A stretch of DNA of 64,000 bases from Mycolicibacter virginiensis. GTDB lineage: Bacteria > Actinomycetota > Actinomycetes > Mycobacteriales > Mycobacteriaceae. Positions 1-9,430 of this stretch are shown piece by piece (position 1 is the first letter of the stretch; each line of letters opens with the position of its first letter). The notes under the pieces are model-generated. The model worked only from the letters and a program-made list of their open reading frames with translations. It ran no database searches and had not been told where the DNA came from. The position numbers and the translations under genes are program-made. The stretch spans positions 4,216,001-4,280,000 of the forward strand of contig NZ_CP092430.2 of the NCBI RefSeq assembly GCF_022374935.2, written 5' to 3'.

Positions 1-316
1 TCTGGACCGCGGTGTCGACGAATCGCTGATCCCGCTGTTGCTCTGCGTCGGCATGCCGGTGTTGCACCCCGAGCGCGGCGACCATCAGTCCAAGCAGGAC
101 CGACGCCGCGAGTCCGACGGCGCCCGCCAGTTGCGCAGTCTTGCGGGCATTGGGCCGCCGCCGCGGCGGCGGTCCGGCCGGCCGGACCGCACGCACCGCA
201 GCGCGGCTCGGTGCCGGAATCGTTACCGCACTCGGCGTCGTTTCGCCGGCATCACCTGCTGGTCCCGCAGCCCGCGAGGCCCGGCGCCGGACCTTCGCGT
301 CGTCGGGTCCGCTCAC
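1..316 (-). CDS. Mce4-associated membrane protein (Mam), N-terminal part
   Basis: Partial gene running off the left edge; only about 105 N-terminal residues are present. It starts with GTG in a GTGA overlap with the mce4F stop, so it is the next cistron of the mce4 operon. The N-terminus is Pro/Arg/Ala-rich (about 65 cytoplasmic residues, with a PPPRRR stretch) and is followed by one hydrophobic segment (AGAVGLAASVLLGLMVAAL), then a polar stretch. This is the layout of Mam proteins, single-pass partners that stabilise Mce transporters. Mtb has Rv3493c at this position. The C-terminal domain cannot be checked. Confidence 0.8.
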   Translation of the reverse strand, partial: MSGPDDAKVRRRASRAAGPAGDAGETTPSAVTIPAPSRAAVRAVRPAGPPPRRRPNARKTAQLAGAVGLAASVLLGLMVAALGVQHRHADAEQQRDQRFVDTAVQ

Positions 317-2010
317 GTCTGCCTCGGCGCGAGCATCAGATCAGCCCAGTTCTCGGCGGGCAGCCACTTGTCGGAGCCGGAGACGAACACTCCGCTGTTG
401 CCTGCCGGATCCACGAACTTTCCGGACCGGTCGTAGCTGCTGTAGGCAACACCGTTGGCCTCGGCGGGCAACGGTCCCGGAGCCGGCCCGGGAGCTGCTG
501 CCGGAGCGGGGTCACGGCCGTAGGCGGGCAGGCCACCGTTGCCCCCAGGACCGGTCGGCAGGTTCTGGTCCGGCGGCGCGTAGTACGGCCACGGCGCCGG
601 CGGATTCGGCCCGAGCTCGTTCGGCGGGTACGGCAGCGGGAACGGCGGGTTGGGAGCCGGGCCGGGGCCCGCGGGCACGCCCGGCGGCAGCGCAACGACC
701 GGCGGTCCCGGGTCGTAGTCCGCCGACGGCGGGATGTAGGGGAACTTGTTCATCGGCGTCAGCATCCGCGGATCGGTGATCGGAGTGTCATACGGGACGG
801 GCGGCCCGCGCCACGCGTTGCTGCCGATCGGGACGAAGCCCCGCGGGTCGCGGCAGAGCTGGATGGTGGGCGCCCGCTTGCCGGGATATTCCATGCAGGG
901 GTAGTTGCGGGCACCACGGACCGCGGTCGGATCGTTCTGCGCGGCCTTGCAGTACAGGTCCTTGGGCAGTTCCCGGACGGTTTCGTCGGCCGGTGTGCGC
1001 ATTTCGGTGAACGGCAGGAAGCCGACCGTGCATGGCGGCGGGTCGTGCATGTCGATCTTGAAGTCCAGCTTCACGCCTTCATCCATCGGCACGCCGCCGG
1101 CGACGGTGATCAGTGCCGCCATCAGCGCGGGGAACACCACCAACGCCTGCTCAATGGAGTTACGGTATATGACCCCGACCCGACCGAAGTTGGCGATGCT
1201 GGCCGCCAGCGTGGGGAAGGACGCGCGGATTCCGTCAAAAGTGGTGTTGGCCTCGTCGGCGACGCTGGGCAGGGTCTGCAGCACCTCGCGGAGCTGCGGG
1301 TCGGCCTTGTGCACCTCGGTGGTGACCGCCGCCAGCGACCGTGCCAGTTTCCTGATGTCGTCACCGCTGCGGATCTGGGCGTCCAAGAAGGGCTCGACTT
1401 GGTCGACCAATGCCGAGGTCGCGTCGAAATTGGCGTTGGCCTCGTCGACCAGCTGCCGCGACGAGGCGATCATTCGCGCCAGCTCCTGCCCGGAGCCGTT
1501 GAACCCCTCGAACGCGCTGCGCAGCAGATCGCGAAGACGGCTGTTGGCGACGCTGTTGACCAGCGACTGCGCCTGGTCGAGCAGTCCGGCGATGTCCTGA
1601 CCAATAGCGGTGCGGTCCTGGCCGATGCGCGCGCCGTTGCGCAACGCGCCTGCGGCCGCATCCCCGGCGGGTGGCACGAGGTCGATGTACTGCTCACCGA
1701 TCGCGGACATGCTCTTGACGGTGGCGGTGACGTTCCCGGGGATCTTGGTACTGCTGTTGAGCCGCATTGCGGCGTCGACGCCGTGGTCGCTGAGTTGAAC
1801 AGATTCCACCCGGCCCACCGTCACGCCGCGGTAAGTGACATTGGCGCTCTGGTAGATACCGCCGCCACCGATGAAGTCGGCGGTCACCTTGTAGGTGCCG
1901 ATACCGATCCGGCTCGGCGCGTGCAGGTAGAGGATCGAGATGGCACCGACGGCCAGCACGGTGACCACGGCGAAGATCCCGAGTTGGATTCGAACGAGGC
2001 GGGTCAGCAT
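313..2010 (-). CDS. mce4F: Mce4F, substrate-binding protein of the Mce4 sterol importer
   Basis: 565 residues, ATG start, close to the Mtb Mce4F length. An N-terminal membrane anchor (about residues 9-30) is followed by an MlaD/Mce domain (about 35-115, with GVTVGRVESV), then a long helical region (about 120-300) and a Pro/Gly/Ala-rich C-terminal tail (about 430-540). Mce proteins of this kind form the periplasmic lipid-conducting part of an ABC-type importer; Mce4 carries cholesterol. It begins six bases after the lprN stop and its own stop overlaps the start of the Mam gene, so it is translated as part of the mce4 operon. Confidence 0.95.
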   Translation of the reverse strand: MLTRLVRIQLGIFAVVTVLAVGAISILYLHAPSRIGIGTYKVTADFIGGGGIYQSANVTYRGVTVGRVESVQLSDHGVDAAMRLNSSTKIPGNVTATVKSMSAIGEQYIDLVPPAGDAAAGALRNGARIGQDRTAIGQDIAGLLDQAQSLVNSVANSRLRDLLRSAFEGFNGSGQELARMIASSRQLVDEANANFDATSALVDQVEPFLDAQIRSGDDIRKLARSLAAVTTEVHKADPQLREVLQTLPSVADEANTTFDGIRASFPTLAASIANFGRVGVIYRNSIEQALVVFPALMAALITVAGGVPMDEGVKLDFKIDMHDPPPCTVGFLPFTEMRTPADETVRELPKDLYCKAAQNDPTAVRGARNYPCMEYPGKRAPTIQLCRDPRGFVPIGSNAWRGPPVPYDTPITDPRMLTPMNKFPYIPPSADYDPGPPVVALPPGVPAGPGPAPNPPFPLPYPPNELGPNPPAPWPYYAPPDQNLPTGPGGNGGLPAYGRDPAPAAAPGPAPGPLPAEANGVAYSSYDRSGKFVDPAGNSGVFVSGSDKWLPAENWADLMLAPRQT

Positions 2011-2016
2011 CGCAGG

Positions 2017-3204
2017 TCATTCCTCATAGTGGGGAGCCGTTCCGGGCGGGATCTTGAACGGGTCGGCGGCCTGTCCGGACAGGTTCGCCATCTCTCCGAT
2101 CAAGAAATCGGGCGGGTTCAGAACGTCGTGCATGTGCGGCATGTTCGGGTCGAAACCGCCGGTGGTGAACACGGTTTCGCCGAATCGACGCAGTGTCATG
2201 TCAAAGGTGACGTAGACGTTGAGGAAGTCGCCACGCACGGCGTTACGCAGATACATCGACGGGAACGGGAACGTCGGGATGAACGGGAACGCCGTCACCA
2301 ACTCGTTGGCGTTGTCAGCGAACGCCTTGATGACCGGGTACAGGTCCTTGATGTCGGCGGCGAAGTCTTCCTTGGTCTCGCTCATGATCCGCGCTCCGAC
2401 CACGGCCAGCCGCTGCAGCGCCCCGAACGCGTCGACGATGTTGCTGCGGTTGTCGTTGAGCACCGCCAATGCCGCGGGCATGGTGTCCAGCGCCCGCGCC
2501 AGGCTGGGAGCGCTACGGGCCAAGGTCGCCCCGACCCGGTTCAGCCCCTCAGCCGCCGCGACGATGTCGCGTGCCTGGCGGTCCAGCGAGGCGGTCAGTT
2601 CGGCCAGCCTCGGCACCAGCTCGGCAAAGGTACCGGCCCGGCCGGCGACCGCGGCGTGGGCCTCTTCGGTGATGTCTTGCACCGCACCGAGATTGCCCTG
2701 GTTGACCACCACACCCAACGACGACAGCACCTCTTCGGTGCTGGGGTAGCGCCCGGTCCGGCTGAGCGGAATCTCATCGCCTCGGGCGAGGGTGCCGACC
2801 GGAGGTTGGTCGGTCGGCTCGGCCAGCTCGATGTGCTGAGAACCCAGCAGCGAGGTCTGCGCGACGTTCGCGATGGCATTGGCCGGCAGGTGCACATTGC
2901 CGTCCAGCGACAGCTTGACCGCGGCGTAGAAGCTGCCGTCGGGCCGTTGCACGGCCCGAATCCCCGACACACTGCCGACCGTGACGTCATCGACCATCAC
3001 CGGCGAGTTCTGCGGCAGCGTGGTGACGTCCGGCAGTTGCACCGTGATGCTGTAGGAGCCGCGACCATGGCCTGCGGTTCCCGGCATGTTCAGCGAGTTC
3101 AGCCCGCCGAACTGACAACCGGACAACACCAACGCCCCGGCACCGAGCACCGCACCGCGGCGGCCGACCCGGTGCAGCGCGCCGCCAAGAGACTTCACGC
3201 TCAT
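2017..3204 (-). CDS. lprN: LprN / Mce4E, lipoprotein subunit of the Mce4 importer
   Basis: 395 residues when started at the ATG that overlaps the mce4D stop (ATGA). An in-frame start further upstream would lie inside mce4D and would remove the signal peptide from the N-terminus. The N-terminus is a lipoprotein signal with a lipobox LVLSGC, Cys30 being the lipidated residue, which is typical of the fifth gene of mce operons. The Mce domain follows (about 45-125, with NSPVMVDDVTVGSVSGI), then helical repeats. It probably anchors the Mce4 assembly in the membrane. Confidence 0.93.
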   Translation of the reverse strand: MSVKSLGGALHRVGRRGAVLGAGALVLSGCQFGGLNSLNMPGTAGHGRGSYSITVQLPDVTTLPQNSPVMVDDVTVGSVSGIRAVQRPDGSFYAAVKLSLDGNVHLPANAIANVAQTSLLGSQHIELAEPTDQPPVGTLARGDEIPLSRTGRYPSTEEVLSSLGVVVNQGNLGAVQDITEEAHAAVAGRAGTFAELVPRLAELTASLDRQARDIVAAAEGLNRVGATLARSAPSLARALDTMPAALAVLNDNRSNIVDAFGALQRLAVVGARIMSETKEDFAADIKDLYPVIKAFADNANELVTAFPFIPTFPFPSMYLRNAVRGDFLNVYVTFDMTLRRFGETVFTTGGFDPNMPHMHDVLNPPDFLIGEMANLSGQAADPFKIPPGTAPHYEE

Positions 3205-4535
3205 CCGCCCTCCCGTGGTGCACCGGCACCGGGCTGAGCCGGACCCGTCGGGCCGGGCGCCTTGCCCAGCTGCCCCGGCGCGGGCGGCGGCAGGAACAGG
3301 GCCGCGACATCTTCGGTGCTCGGCGGCGTGACACCGGGAGCCGGCAGCCACTTCAGGTACGGCACCGGCGTCTGAGACTTCGCCTCGGTGGCCGGGGTGT
3401 CGTAGATGATCTGGCCCTTGTAGGCGGTGATCGAGTTGACCGGGTGGAACAAAAACGGGATAAAGTTCATAGACCAGCGCCGCATGACCGGTCCCATCCG
3501 CTCCTTGCAGATCTCCGCCCGCTTGAAGTTGTCGGGCACCGAACCGACGTCGAAGACGCCGCCGCAGATGAACTGCACCGGATTGGCGAAGTCGGGCAGC
3601 GACAGGAGCCCGCTCAAGGTCCCCTGCGCAGGATTGTAGATGTTGTAGAAGTTCACCAGGCCGTGCGGGGTGATGTGCAGCGCCTGTTCGAGGTTGTCGC
3701 TCTGGTCGGACAGCACCTTGGTGAACTCCGCCAGCTTATTGACCTGGGCGATCAACGCGTCATTGTTGTTGTGCAGGAAACCGCGAACGTCGCGCAGTGC
3801 CTGGCTCAGCGTGCCCAGCGTGACATCCAGGTCGACCGAACTCTCGGCCAGCACTGCCGACACCGCCGCGACATGGTCGGTGAACTGCACGATCTGCTCG
3901 TTGCTGCCGGAGAGCGCATCGACCAGTACCTGCAGGTTCTTCACGGTGCCGAACAGGTCGGTGCGCGAGTCCCCGAGGCGCCCGGTGATCGCCGACAGTT
4001 CACGCAGCGCGTTGCGGAACGAGTCGCCGTTGCCGTCGAAGGTGTCGGCGGCCTGGTTGACGAAGGCGCTCAGTGCCCCGTTGAGCTTGCCCTGCTCGGG
4101 TGCCAACTGGGAGCTGAGCTGGGTCAGCTCCTGCTTGACCTCGTCCCATTCGACCGGGACCGCGGTGCGGTCTTCACTCAGTACCGATCCGTCGGCGAGC
4201 TTGTCACCTTCGGTGTAGGCCGGGGCCAGCTGAATGACCCGCGCGGAGACGATGTTCGGTGCCATGAGCACCGCATGCACGTCGGCCGGCAGCGGCACAT
4301 CCTTGCTCACCGACATGGTGATCTTGACGTTCTCGGCACGCGGCTCGATGGACTCGATGCGGCCGACCGGAACCCCGACCACCCGGACGTCGTCACCCGG
4401 GTAGAGGCCCACCGCCGAGGCGAAGTAGCCGGTGATGCGGTAGCTGCGCTGCGCGGGCAGCACCACGTATGCCGCGGCGGCCAACAGTACCGCCAGCAGG
4501 CCGGCGAGGACGAGGCGTGAAGTTCGGCGTGTCAT
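3201..4535 (-). CDS. mce4D: Mce4D, subunit of the Mce4 sterol importer
   Basis: 444 residues, ATG start in an ATGA overlap with the mce4C stop. A short N-terminal membrane anchor (LVLAGLLAVLLAAAAYVVL) precedes the Mce domain (about 30-110; motif YPGDDVRVVGVPVGRIESI), a helical middle with coiled-coil character (about 130-280), and a Pro/Gly-rich C-terminus ending near GAPREGG. Length, order and domain layout fit Mce4D. The gene is coupled to its neighbours on both sides by four-base overlaps, consistent with stoichiometric synthesis of the transporter. Confidence 0.94.
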   Translation of the reverse strand: MTRRTSRLVLAGLLAVLLAAAAYVVLPAQRSYRITGYFASAVGLYPGDDVRVVGVPVGRIESIEPRAENVKITMSVSKDVPLPADVHAVLMAPNIVSARVIQLAPAYTEGDKLADGSVLSEDRTAVPVEWDEVKQELTQLSSQLAPEQGKLNGALSAFVNQAADTFDGNGDSFRNALRELSAITGRLGDSRTDLFGTVKNLQVLVDALSGSNEQIVQFTDHVAAVSAVLAESSVDLDVTLGTLSQALRDVRGFLHNNNDALIAQVNKLAEFTKVLSDQSDNLEQALHITPHGLVNFYNIYNPAQGTLSGLLSLPDFANPVQFICGGVFDVGSVPDNFKRAEICKERMGPVMRRWSMNFIPFLFHPVNSITAYKGQIIYDTPATEAKSQTPVPYLKWLPAPGVTPPSTEDVAALFLPPPAPGQLGKAPGPTGPAQPGAGAPREGG

Positions 4536-5647
4536 GGTGACTTCGGCTTAATGATCGTGCGCTCGGAGATCATCCCGCGCAGGTAATCGGCCAAGCTGTC
4601 GGGCAGCTTGCCCGGCTGGAAGAACATGTCGACCATGACCTCCGACATCGTGGGCGGCGGTAGGCCGTACAGGTTGATCTGGAAGCCCGGACCCGAGGCC
4701 ACCACCTCACCGAGTGTGGTGGCGTATCCGGGCAGCCGCTCCAGGGCGCCGGCGATCCGATCCTTGCGCTCGATCACGTTGTCCAGCACCAGGTTCAGCT
4801 TCTTCAAGGTCGGACCGATCCCTTTCTCGTTATCGGTCACGACTCCGGAAAGCTGTTGCGACACATCGTCGATGCCGCCGATCAGCGCGCCGAGCGCCTG
4901 CCGGCGCTCATCAAGCGCAGCGAAGAGCTGGTTACCGTCGAGCACCAGCCTGTTCACCTGGGCAGCGCGCTGGTTGAGCACACCGGTGACAACCTGGGCG
5001 TGCGACAACAACTGGCCCAACGCCTCATCGCGACGGTTGAGGCTGCGCGACAGGGAAGCCACCCCGTCCAGCGCTCCGCGCAGCTGCGGGGTCGCCTCGC
5101 GCATGGAGTCGGTGAGCACCTGCAGCGCTTCCTCGAAGCGCGGCTTGTCCAGATCGCGGACGTTGCCGCCGAGGTCCTGCAGTGCGTTGTTGAGGGTGTA
5201 CGGGGCACGCGTGCGCTCGAGCGGGATCGAGGTCACCGAACCGCCGCCGGCAGGAGTGATCGACAGGGCCTTCTCACCCAGCACGGTGTCGGTGCGGATG
5301 GCGGCCAGCGACTGGTCCCCCACCCGGACCTTGCGGTCGACGGTGAAATCCACTTTCGCGCTGGCTCCGGCCAGTCCCACCGATTTGACCTTGCCCACCC
5401 GGATACCGGAGACCGTCACGTCGCTACCGGGGATGATGCCGCCGGCGTCGGCGAAGTAGGCGTGGTAGTTCTTGCCCTGGGGCCAGAACGGCAGGCTGGT
5501 GTAACCGAAGGACACCAAGACCAGGCATGCCACCAGTGCGATGCCCAACGTACCCGTGCGAACCGGGTTTACGCCGTCAATTTTTGACAGGAGAGCACCT
5601 CCCCTTGCTCGTGTCGTTCTGGCCGCCCATGGGCAAGGTGATGTCAC
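4532..5647 (-). CDS. mce4C: Mce4C, subunit of the Mce4 sterol importer
   Basis: 371 residues from the GTG at 5647, the only conventional start. That start lies 71 bases inside mce4B and has no Shine-Dalgarno sequence. A CTG in frame at 5590-5588 has GGGGAGG seven bases upstream and would give 352 residues, overlapping mce4B by only 14 bases; it may be the true start. After the start region come a membrane anchor (TLGIALVACLVLVSFGY), the Mce domain (IIPGSDVTVSGIRVGKVKSV) and a helical region. The C-terminus ends in TIIKPKSP. Its stop overlaps the mce4D start. Confidence 0.9.
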   Translation of the reverse strand: MTSPCPWAARTTRARGGALLSKIDGVNPVRTGTLGIALVACLVLVSFGYTSLPFWPQGKNYHAYFADAGGIIPGSDVTVSGIRVGKVKSVGLAGASAKVDFTVDRKVRVGDQSLAAIRTDTVLGEKALSITPAGGGSVTSIPLERTRAPYTLNNALQDLGGNVRDLDKPRFEEALQVLTDSMREATPQLRGALDGVASLSRSLNRRDEALGQLLSHAQVVTGVLNQRAAQVNRLVLDGNQLFAALDERRQALGALIGGIDDVSQQLSGVVTDNEKGIGPTLKKLNLVLDNVIERKDRIAGALERLPGYATTLGEVVASGPGFQINLYGLPPPTMSEVMVDMFFQPGKLPDSLADYLRGMISERTIIKPKSP

Positions 5648-6614
5648 TGCCGGCGGGGCCGTTGAGCTTCAGGGCGACGGTGCAGTAGTTGATGTTGAAG
5701 AAGGAGCCGTAGGCGCCAAGTGCGTTGAGCCGCAGGTAGTTCTCTTCCAGCGGGTCGATGACGTCGTTCAGCTCCTGCCTGCGCTTGTCCAGCACGGTGG
5801 CCAGCGGCCGCGCGTTCTCGAGCACGCCCTGCAGTGGCCGACGGGTGCGGCGCAGCGTGTCGGTGAGGTCGTTCTCCACCGAGGCCAGCGGCCCGATCGC
5901 GCCGGCGATCGCATCCTTGCCCAGGGCCAGGCCGGTGATCAGCTGCTGTAGCCGGTCGACGGTGGCGTCGAACTGTTCGCTCTTGTCGTCGACTGTGGTC
6001 AGCACCGTGTTCAGGTTGTTGATCACGTCGCCGATGAGCTGGTCGCGGGAGGCCAGCGTGGTGGTGAACGAGCTGGTGCTGGCCAGCATCTGCGACAGCG
6101 CACCGCCCTGGCCCTGCAGCAGCTCGATGAGGGCGTTGCTGATCTCGTTGATCTTTCCGCCGTCCAAGCCCTTGAGCAGCGGGCGCATCCCGCCCAACAG
6201 TGCATCCAGGTCCAGGGCGGGCTGAGTGTGGTCGCGGGCGATGGTGCCGCCGGGCGGCAGCTTGTGCAGTTCCCCGGCGCCCGAGGCGATCTCGAGATAC
6301 CGGTCGCCGACCAGGTTTTCGTAGCGGATGAGCGCGCGGGTCGAGTCGTAGATCTGGTAGCGCTTGTCCACGTCGAAGGTGACACTGACGTTGTTGTCCG
6401 GCGTCAACTCGACGCGTTTCACCGTACCCACCGGAATACCGGCGATCCTCACGTCCTCGCCGCCTTTGAGCCGGGAAGCGCTGGCGAAATCGGCGTGGTA
6501 GGTGTGGTTCGAGGCAAACCGGAATTCGCCGAACACCACCACCAGACCGGCCGATACCAACAGCATGGCGACGGCGAAGATGGTGACCTTGACCAGGGTG
6601 CTGCGCGGACTCAT
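5577..6614 (-). CDS. mce4B: Mce4B, subunit of the Mce4 sterol importer
   Basis: 345 residues, ATG start overlapping the last base of the mce4A stop (TGATG). An N-terminal anchor (about residues 8-30) leads into the Mce domain (LKGGEDVRIAGIPVGTVKRV, about 45-120) and a helical region that includes a Gln/Leu-rich stretch around residues 150-180. There is no long C-terminal extension, as expected for the B subunit. It has two Cys near the C-terminus (NYC and KGRC). It works with the other Mce4 proteins in a hetero-oligomeric sterol channel. Confidence 0.94.
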   Translation of the reverse strand: MSPRSTLVKVTIFAVAMLLVSAGLVVVFGEFRFASNHTYHADFASASRLKGGEDVRIAGIPVGTVKRVELTPDNNVSVTFDVDKRYQIYDSTRALIRYENLVGDRYLEIASGAGELHKLPPGGTIARDHTQPALDLDALLGGMRPLLKGLDGGKINEISNALIELLQGQGGALSQMLASTSSFTTTLASRDQLIGDVINNLNTVLTTVDDKSEQFDATVDRLQQLITGLALGKDAIAGAIGPLASVENDLTDTLRRTRRPLQGVLENARPLATVLDKRRQELNDVIDPLEENYLRLNALGAYGSFFNINYCTVALKLNGPAGSDITLPMGGQNDTSKGRCSPVKN

Positions 6615-7819
6615 CAGTATTCATCCCGTTCCGCGAAGGCGCCGTTGAAGAGGAACTGCGCGGTGGAGGGTGCGTCGAACTGGACCTCGGTGTTGGGCTG
6701 GAACGGGATGTAGGCGCTGTCGGTCACCAGGAACGGTGAGCGGAACCAGGAGCCGCCGTACTGCTTGCTGGGGATGTCCGGCAAGCCGCGGCAGTTCGGT
6801 CCGCCGGTCGCGTTGGCCACCGGTAGGCTCTCCGGGTAGGTGTAGGCCGGTACGCCCGGGATGAAGCTGGACTGCACATACAAAGCCGGCTTGGTGCCGC
6901 CCAGCGACGGACCGAATCGCTCCATGGCATTTTGAATTCCCTTGAACAGGCAGCCGAACTCCGGCGAGTATTCGGCGAGCAGGCTGGTCATGGCGCGGAA
7001 GCGCTGGATCCCGGCGATGAAGTCGTCGGCGGCCGGGGCGAAGGTGTCGTAGCCGTTGTTGGCCAGCCCGGTGGTCGCCAGCAATGCCTTGTTCAGGTTC
7101 TCCCGCTGATCGACCAGGGTCTTACTGATCGCCGGGACGTTGTCGATGGTCGTCGCCAGGTCCGGGGCGGCATCTCCGTAGATGTTGCCGACGACCGCGG
7201 TCTTGGCGAAGCCCGACTGCAACTGGGGCAGTTTCGGATTGAACTTTCCGAGGTAGCTGTTCAGCCCGGAGAGCAGCCCGCCCAGGTTGTCACCGTTGCC
7301 CCGCAGGCCCTCGGCCAGCGCGCTGACCGACCCGTTGAGCTGAACCGGGTCGATCTTGTCCAGCACGTCGGTCAGCTTCTGGAACAGGGTGTTGACTTCC
7401 AGCTGCACGTCGGATGCCTGCACGTTCGCGCCGTTGCGCAGCGTCGCACCCGAGGGCACCGGCGGCGGAACGAACTCCACCGACTTGGCCCCGAAGATGG
7501 TGTTGCCGGCGATATGCACCGCCGCGTTCGACGGGATCTGGCGCATCGCGGAGCTGTCGATGGCCAGGAACAGCTTGGCCTGGTCGCCGGAGTACTTGAT
7601 CGACTTGACCTTGCCGACCTGAATACCGCGGTACTTGACCTTGGCGTCCTGTTCCATCACCAGGCCGGCGCGCGGCGAGGTGACGGTGACCTTATCGGTG
7701 GAGCTGAACACCGACACATACGACAGGTAGGTGAAGACGGTGGCGGCAAGCAGGATCGCACCAAGGACTGCCGCGGCAATCCGCACCTGGGTACGCCTCG
7801 AACCCGTTTGCACGTCCAC
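6614..7819 (-). CDS. mce4A: Mce4A, subunit of the Mce4 sterol importer
   Basis: 401 residues from a GTG start seven bases after the yrbE4B stop. A membrane anchor (AAAVLGAILLAATVFTYL, residues about 13-30) is followed by the Mce domain (GLVMEQDAKVKYRGIQVGKV, about 38-120). The helical domain runs to about residue 290, and the C-terminal part has two Cys (CLF and NCRGL) seen in A-type Mce proteins. It is the first Mce subunit after the two permeases, the canonical order of mce operons. Function: sterol import at the cell envelope. Confidence 0.95.
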   Translation of the reverse strand: MDVQTGSRRTQVRIAAAVLGAILLAATVFTYLSYVSVFSSTDKVTVTSPRAGLVMEQDAKVKYRGIQVGKVKSIKYSGDQAKLFLAIDSSAMRQIPSNAAVHIAGNTIFGAKSVEFVPPPVPSGATLRNGANVQASDVQLEVNTLFQKLTDVLDKIDPVQLNGSVSALAEGLRGNGDNLGGLLSGLNSYLGKFNPKLPQLQSGFAKTAVVGNIYGDAAPDLATTIDNVPAISKTLVDQRENLNKALLATTGLANNGYDTFAPAADDFIAGIQRFRAMTSLLAEYSPEFGCLFKGIQNAMERFGPSLGGTKPALYVQSSFIPGVPAYTYPESLPVANATGGPNCRGLPDIPSKQYGGSWFRSPFLVTDSAYIPFQPNTEVQFDAPSTAQFLFNGAFAERDEY

Positions 7820-7826
7820 TTCCTTG

Positions 7827-8669
7827 CTATCCCGAGAGGTTGAAGTTGCCGGACCCGCCGTAGACGGCGAGTGAAACGAACAGCGTAATGACTACGACCA
7901 CAACCAGCGACGTGCGGACGGCCTGACCGACCGCGATGCCGACCCCGACGGGACCGCCGGCAGCGTTGAAGCCGTAGTTGGTGTGCACCAGCATCACCGC
8001 GACCGACATGATGATCGCTTGCAGGAAGGACCACAGTAGATCTGTGGGGATCAGGAACGTGTCGAAGTAGTGGTCGTAGAGGCCCGGTGACTGCGAGTTG
8101 ATGAACACCGTGGTGGACCGGGCAGCGAAGAACGCGGCCAGCACTGACAGGGAATACAGCGGGATGATCGCGATCAGGCCGGCCACCAGTCGAGTGGACA
8201 CCAAATACGACACCGCATGGACGGCCATCGATTCGACGGCATCGATCTCCTCGGCCACGCGCATGGCGCCGAGCTGGGCGGTGGTGCCGGCTCCGATGGT
8301 GGCGGCCAGGGCGATCCCGGCAACCACGGGTGCCACGATTCGCACGTTAAGGAAAGCGGACAGGAAGCCGGTCAACGCCTCGATTCCAATGTTGCCCAGC
8401 GAGGAGAAGCCCTGGACCGCGATCACGCCACCGGAGGCCAGGGTGAGGAAGGTGGCCACGCCGACCGTGCCGCCGATGATGGCCAGCGCGCCGGTGCCCA
8501 TGGTGATTTCGGCGATCAGCCGGACGGTTTCCTTGCGGTATCGGGTCAGCGCGTTGGGGACGTAGCGGATCGATTCGGCGTAGAACAGGGCCTGCTCACC
8601 GAAGTTGTCGACAGCCTTGGGCACCCCGCGGAATATCCGCCGGAACCGCAACGTGGCGTCGTAGCTCAT
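7827..8669 (-). CDS. yrbE4B: YrbE4B, permease of the Mce4 importer (MlaE family)
   Basis: 280 residues starting MSYDATLRF, with ATG in a four-base ATGA overlap with the yrbE4A stop. An open frame extends far upstream on the same strand, but it is a shadow of yrbE4A. The protein is an MlaE-type integral membrane permease with about five or six hydrophobic segments. It carries the conserved loop GTTAQLGAMRVAEEIDAVE, which corresponds to the ATPase-coupling helix of MlaE. The length equals that remembered for the Mtb orthologue (Rv3500c). It pairs with YrbE4A as the transmembrane pore. Confidence 0.95.
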   Translation of the reverse strand: MSYDATLRFRRIFRGVPKAVDNFGEQALFYAESIRYVPNALTRYRKETVRLIAEITMGTGALAIIGGTVGVATFLTLASGGVIAVQGFSSLGNIGIEALTGFLSAFLNVRIVAPVVAGIALAATIGAGTTAQLGAMRVAEEIDAVESMAVHAVSYLVSTRLVAGLIAIIPLYSLSVLAAFFAARSTTVFINSQSPGLYDHYFDTFLIPTDLLWSFLQAIIMSVAVMLVHTNYGFNAAGGPVGVGIAVGQAVRTSLVVVVVITLFVSLAVYGGSGNFNLSG

Positions 8670-9430
8670 TTGACCAACACCCGGACGCTGATCGCGGTCA
8701 TGACGACGTTGATGACGAACAGACAAATAAAGGCGTAGACGACGGTCTCGTTGACCGCGTTGCCCACGCCCTGGGGGCCGCCCTTGGCGGTCAGTCCGCG
8801 GTAACACCCGATCAGGCCGGCCGCCGTGCCGAACAGCAGCGCCTTGATCTCGGCCATCACCAGCTCGCCGAGCCCGGTGAGGACGGTGAGCCCGTTGATG
8901 AAGGCCCCTGGGTTGACACCCTGCAGAAAGACTGAGAACACATAGCCGCCGACCAGGCCGATCGCACACACCAGGCCGTTGAGCAGCAACGCGACGAACG
9001 TCGACGCCAGGGCTCGCGGCACCACCAGGCGCTGAATCGGGTCGATGCCGAGCACCCGCATCGCGTCGATCTCTTCGCGGATGGTTCGGGCGCCCAGGTC
9101 TGCGCAGATGGCGGTCGCGCCTGCGCCGGCGACCACGAGCACGGTCACCACCGGGCCCAGCTGGGTGATGGTGCCGAACGCGGTTCCGGCGCCGGACAGG
9201 TCGGCAGCACCGATCTCGCGCAACAGGATATTGAGGGTGAACGCCACCAGCACGGTGAACGGGATCGCGACCAACACCGTTGGCAGCAGCGACACCCGGG
9301 CGATCATCCAGGTCTGGTCGAGGAATTCGCGGTACTGGAACGGCCGGCGGAACATCGCCCGGAACGTCTCCAGGGACATCTCTACGAAACCGCCCACGGC
9401 CCGAGCCGGAACCGTGAGTTGTTCGATCAA
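8666..9430 (-). CDS. yrbE4A: YrbE4A, permease of the Mce4 importer (MlaE family)
   Basis: 254 residues. The start codon is TTG, with GGAAGGA seven bases upstream; the next residues MIEQLTVPARAVGG agree with the remembered Mtb YrbE4A start. It is a multi-pass MlaE-family permease with the coupling motif GARTIREEIDAMRVLGIDPI at about residues 113-132. First gene of the mce4 operon; the 241 bases upstream hold three KstR-like operators, so transcription is expected to be derepressed by cholesterol metabolites. The ATPase (MceG) is encoded elsewhere in mycobacteria and is not in this window. Confidence 0.95.
   Translation of the reverse strand: MIEQLTVPARAVGGFVEMSLETFRAMFRRPFQYREFLDQTWMIARVSLLPTVLVAIPFTVLVAFTLNILLREIGAADLSGAGTAFGTITQLGPVVTVLVVAGAGATAICADLGARTIREEIDAMRVLGIDPIQRLVVPRALASTFVALLLNGLVCAIGLVGGYVFSVFLQGVNPGAFINGLTVLTGLGELVMAEIKALLFGTAAGLIGCYRGLTAKGGPQGVGNAVNETVVYAFICLFVINVVMTAISVRVLVK

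Noticed and set aside
211..3237. 1008-codon open frame on the plus strand opposite mce4F-lprN
   Set aside because: It is a GC-driven shadow: Arg/Gly/Val/Asp-rich with no fold signals, while the minus strand holds well-recognised Mce proteins over the same bases.
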